Positions 62,302 to 64,000 of a DNA stretch of 64,000 nt are shown here, piece after piece (position 1 is the stretch's first letter; every line of letters begins with the position of its first letter). The position numbers and the translations under genes were made by a program. Source of the DNA: Hemileia vastatrix (taxonomy: Eukaryota > Basidiomycota > Pucciniomycetes > Pucciniales > Zaghouaniaceae); NCBI GenBank assembly GCA_030280995.1, contig JASXTE010000015.1, forward strand, positions 26,282,501 through 26,346,500, written 5' to 3'. The notes under the pieces are model-generated. The model ran no database searches and had not been told where the DNA came from. It saw only the letters and a list, made by a program, of their open reading frames with translations.

Positions 62302-62314
62302 TGGGGACCTTTCC
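62302..62314 (+). promoter_or_regulatory. Candidate primer-binding site of A2
   Basis: TGGGGACCTTTCC, two bases after the LTR. Begins with TGG as tRNA-type sites do. Element A has two changes here. Confidence 0.5.
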
Positions 62315-62991
62315 AAACGACGACGACGATCGAGCCTGGCGACGAACGACAAAACGCACGGACCACCTAGCAAAAACAAAACTTTTGCCGCGACTGTGTT
62401 TCGAACTTGGGTTCGATATCTTAGGTTTATATTATATTAATTTTTATATTATTTTGAAGTGATTTTTCGATCACTATTGTAAGTTAACCTTTGCACCTCT
62501 CACTCATATTACTATATTTTTACTGCAATAACAGTGATTGTGGCTTAATTGCTGATTCACTGAGTGTTAGTGTTCAATTATTAAAATTTTTTTTTCCTAG
62601 TTGGCCATTATAGAGTGTTAAATCCTCTTAGTCCTAGAAGAATTGACATTTTTATTAATATAAATTGAATTATTAATTTAATTTTTTTTTATTAATTATT
62701 GTTAATTTTGGTTGACTTAAAAGTACTTTGTGCTTAGTCCCATATATATTGCCATATTTAATATTGGTAATTAATTGGTTGAATTAACTTGATTGTTATT
62801 CCCAATTTAACCTTGCAATCCATTTTTTTAAAAAAAGAAATTAATTTTTTATAATTATTACTTTATATTGAAAATTTTTTTTTTCTATAATTTAATTAAT
62901 AAAATTTTTTATTATTATTTGGAGCAATTATTGACTAACTTTTATTATTTTTTTTAATAAATAATAAGTAAATTAAAATCTTCCCACAAGT

Positions 62992-63673
62992 ATGTCCAAC
63001 AATTTGGCAGAAAAAATGGATAACATGCAAGTGGATGAAATAGAAATTGACTATGATGCTGACCCTGTAAGTTCTTCTAAAGTTGGTCATAAAAAATCTT
63101 ATACTAACACAAAGAATTCAAATACTGCAGGATGTGGAAATGACAGGAAATGCAAACAAACCAAACCCCCTTCCCCCAGTACCACAGAAGGAAGTAAAGC
63201 CTCTAGTGCCTCAAGAAGGTCTTCCAAAAGGCTTCAAAATAAAAAAGCTTCCTCTGCCACAACAAATCAGCAACCTATCCAGTCATATAAAAGAGTTGAA
63301 GACAGAAAATATGACGTACAAAGCAAAGGTAGACACATTGTGGGATCAGGTCCAAGAACTCAGGAACCAGTTTCAGGCCCAGGCCCCTCCTCAGTTGCCT
63401 CCCAATCAGCCTCAGTTTCAGGCTCAACCTTCACAGCCACCCAGCTCAACCATCCAAAATCCAAATACTATGGAAGTAGAGCAATGGAAATGGGATTATC
63501 TAATGAGTCACTACCAACAGAATGTGCAACACCCTCCTCATCATCAGCCTGGCCCATCCAGAACACCCAATTTCCATCCACCTCCTCATCCCTACCAACA
63601 AGGCAGGAGAAAGAAGGCCCAAGCACAATCCCAAACCCAGTCCCAGGGGAAGTTTCCTCCTCTTCCATGGTAA
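62992..63673 (+). CDS. Overlapping spliced +1-frame protein of A2 (~205 residues)
   Basis: Exon 1 62992-63066, intron 1 63067-63130 (64 nt, GTAAGT...CTGCAG), exon 2 from 63131 in the +1 frame to Pro-Trp-TAA at 63673. Intron 2 would be 63670-63727. Protein differs from that of A at only three residues in exon 2 (Ile/Phe, Leu/Pro, Ser/Gly) and two in exon 1. Same coiled coil, Pro/Gln region, WKW motif and basic tail. Not proven to be made. Confidence 0.7.
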
Positions 63674-64000
63674 GTAAATTGGTTGATAGTCACTTGGGTA
63701 TGTTTTCTAATAAATCTTCTTCTGCAGGTAATATTATTGAACATGGTGAAAGAACAGTTAAACCTGTTAAAAGACAGCTTCCTGTAACTAGTAGCCCTAT
63801 TGATGTAATTAGCAAATTGTCATTTGATGAACCTTTACATTTAACTTCTACATCTTTAATTAATCCTTCTCTTGCAACTAAAAATGATTCTGTTCCCCCT
63901 GAAATCTATACCTTAATTGAAAAAACTTCTGAGGAAATATTGAAAGATACCCTTGATTTTAATATTGTGAAAGACAAACATGTGAGAGATGTGTTAATCC
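62992..64000 (+). CDS. Gag-Pol N-terminus of A2 (incomplete at window end)
   Basis: ATG at 62992, open to the last base (336 codons) and collinear with residues 1-336 of the element A polyprotein. Includes the Ser/Thr-rich overlap region and the beginning of the coiled-coil Gag. Both intron-like segments remain open in this frame. Most changes against A in the overlap alter the Gag residue. Confidence 0.92.
   Translation, partial: MSNNLAEKMDNMQVDEIEIDYDADPVSSSKVGHKKSYTNTKNSNTAGCGNDRKCKQTKPPSPSTTEGSKASSASRRSSKRLQNKKASSATTNQQPIQSYKRVEDRKYDVQSKGRHIVGSGPRTQEPVSGPGPSSVASQSASVSGSTFTATQLNHPKSKYYGSRAMEMGLSNESLPTECATPSSSSAWPIQNTQFPSTSSSLPTRQEKEGPSTIPNPVPGEVSSSSMVSKLVDSHLGMFSNKSSSAGNIIEHGERTVKPVKRQLPVTSSPIDVISKLSFDEPLHLTSTSLINPSLATKNDSVPPEIYTLIEKTSEEILKDTLDFNIVKDKHVRDVLI

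Larger units (their letters stand above)
61162..64000 (+). mobile_element. Element A2: second A-type chromovirus, 5' part, cut by window edge
   Basis: Starts TGTCAGCCAGGC, the same end as A. LTR, primer site, leader and start of gag follow in the same order. Coding DNA is collinear with A at a fixed offset of 53792 with no indel, whereas the LTR has many substitutions and small indels. Confidence 0.95.

Overview
This window looks like a retrotransposon-rich, strongly AT-biased stretch of a fungal nuclear genome. Spliceosomal introns of 50-90 nt with GTAAGT-type donors, chromodomain Ty3/gypsy elements and a five-exon calmodulin gene point to a basidiomycete. A rust fungus (Pucciniales) is my best guess, from the repeat style and the short GC-rich hairpins. 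That lineage call is inference from memory, not proven here.

Layout. 1-2952: 3' part of an open Ty3/gypsy element (G1) and its LTR. 2953-6706: low-information DNA plus two related minus-strand cysteine-cluster genes, one broken (3931-5462) and one open (6036-6706). 6725-16950: an LTR-like element C, split at a GTTTT site by a very young, complete Ty3/gypsy chromovirus (element A, 7360-16542; the two LTRs differ at 1 of 1142 positions). 16951-21010: a decayed relative (D). 21018-22962: a large foldback element with a MITE inside. 23206-52743: a nest. A cut-and-paste DNA transposon relic (T1) carries a Myb/SANT-like gene. That gene is split by gypsy element M (27312-51893, TSD AAAAC). M's 3' LTR is split by gypsy element E (28386-43232, TSD CACTA). 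E is split by another copy of C (33264-34356) and by a Ty1/copia element F (36666-42024, TSD TTTTG). 52751-54661: a second Myb/NAM-like relic holding a solo E-family LTR (TSD AGAAT). 55744-56505: an intact calmodulin gene, the only clear host gene. 56506-61161: mostly empty DNA with hairpins, a foldback repeat, a CT microsatellite and a copia remnant. 61162-64000: the 5' part of a second A-type element (A2).

Main discovery candidate. Elements A, A2 and M share an unusual 5' coding layout. A long Gag-Pol frame is open from the first ATG. Within it lie two consensus-looking introns, each of length 1 mod 3. Removing the first intron switches translation into the +1 frame, which encodes a coiled-coil, Pro/Gln-rich, basic-tailed protein of about 205 residues ending in Trp-stop. 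The same donor, acceptor, phase and Pro-Trp-stop ending occur in the diverged element M. Substitutions between A and A2 fit the +1 frame better than the Gag frame. This suggests that unspliced RNA makes Gag-Pol and spliced RNA makes an accessory protein, a retrovirus-like strategy in a fungal chromovirus.
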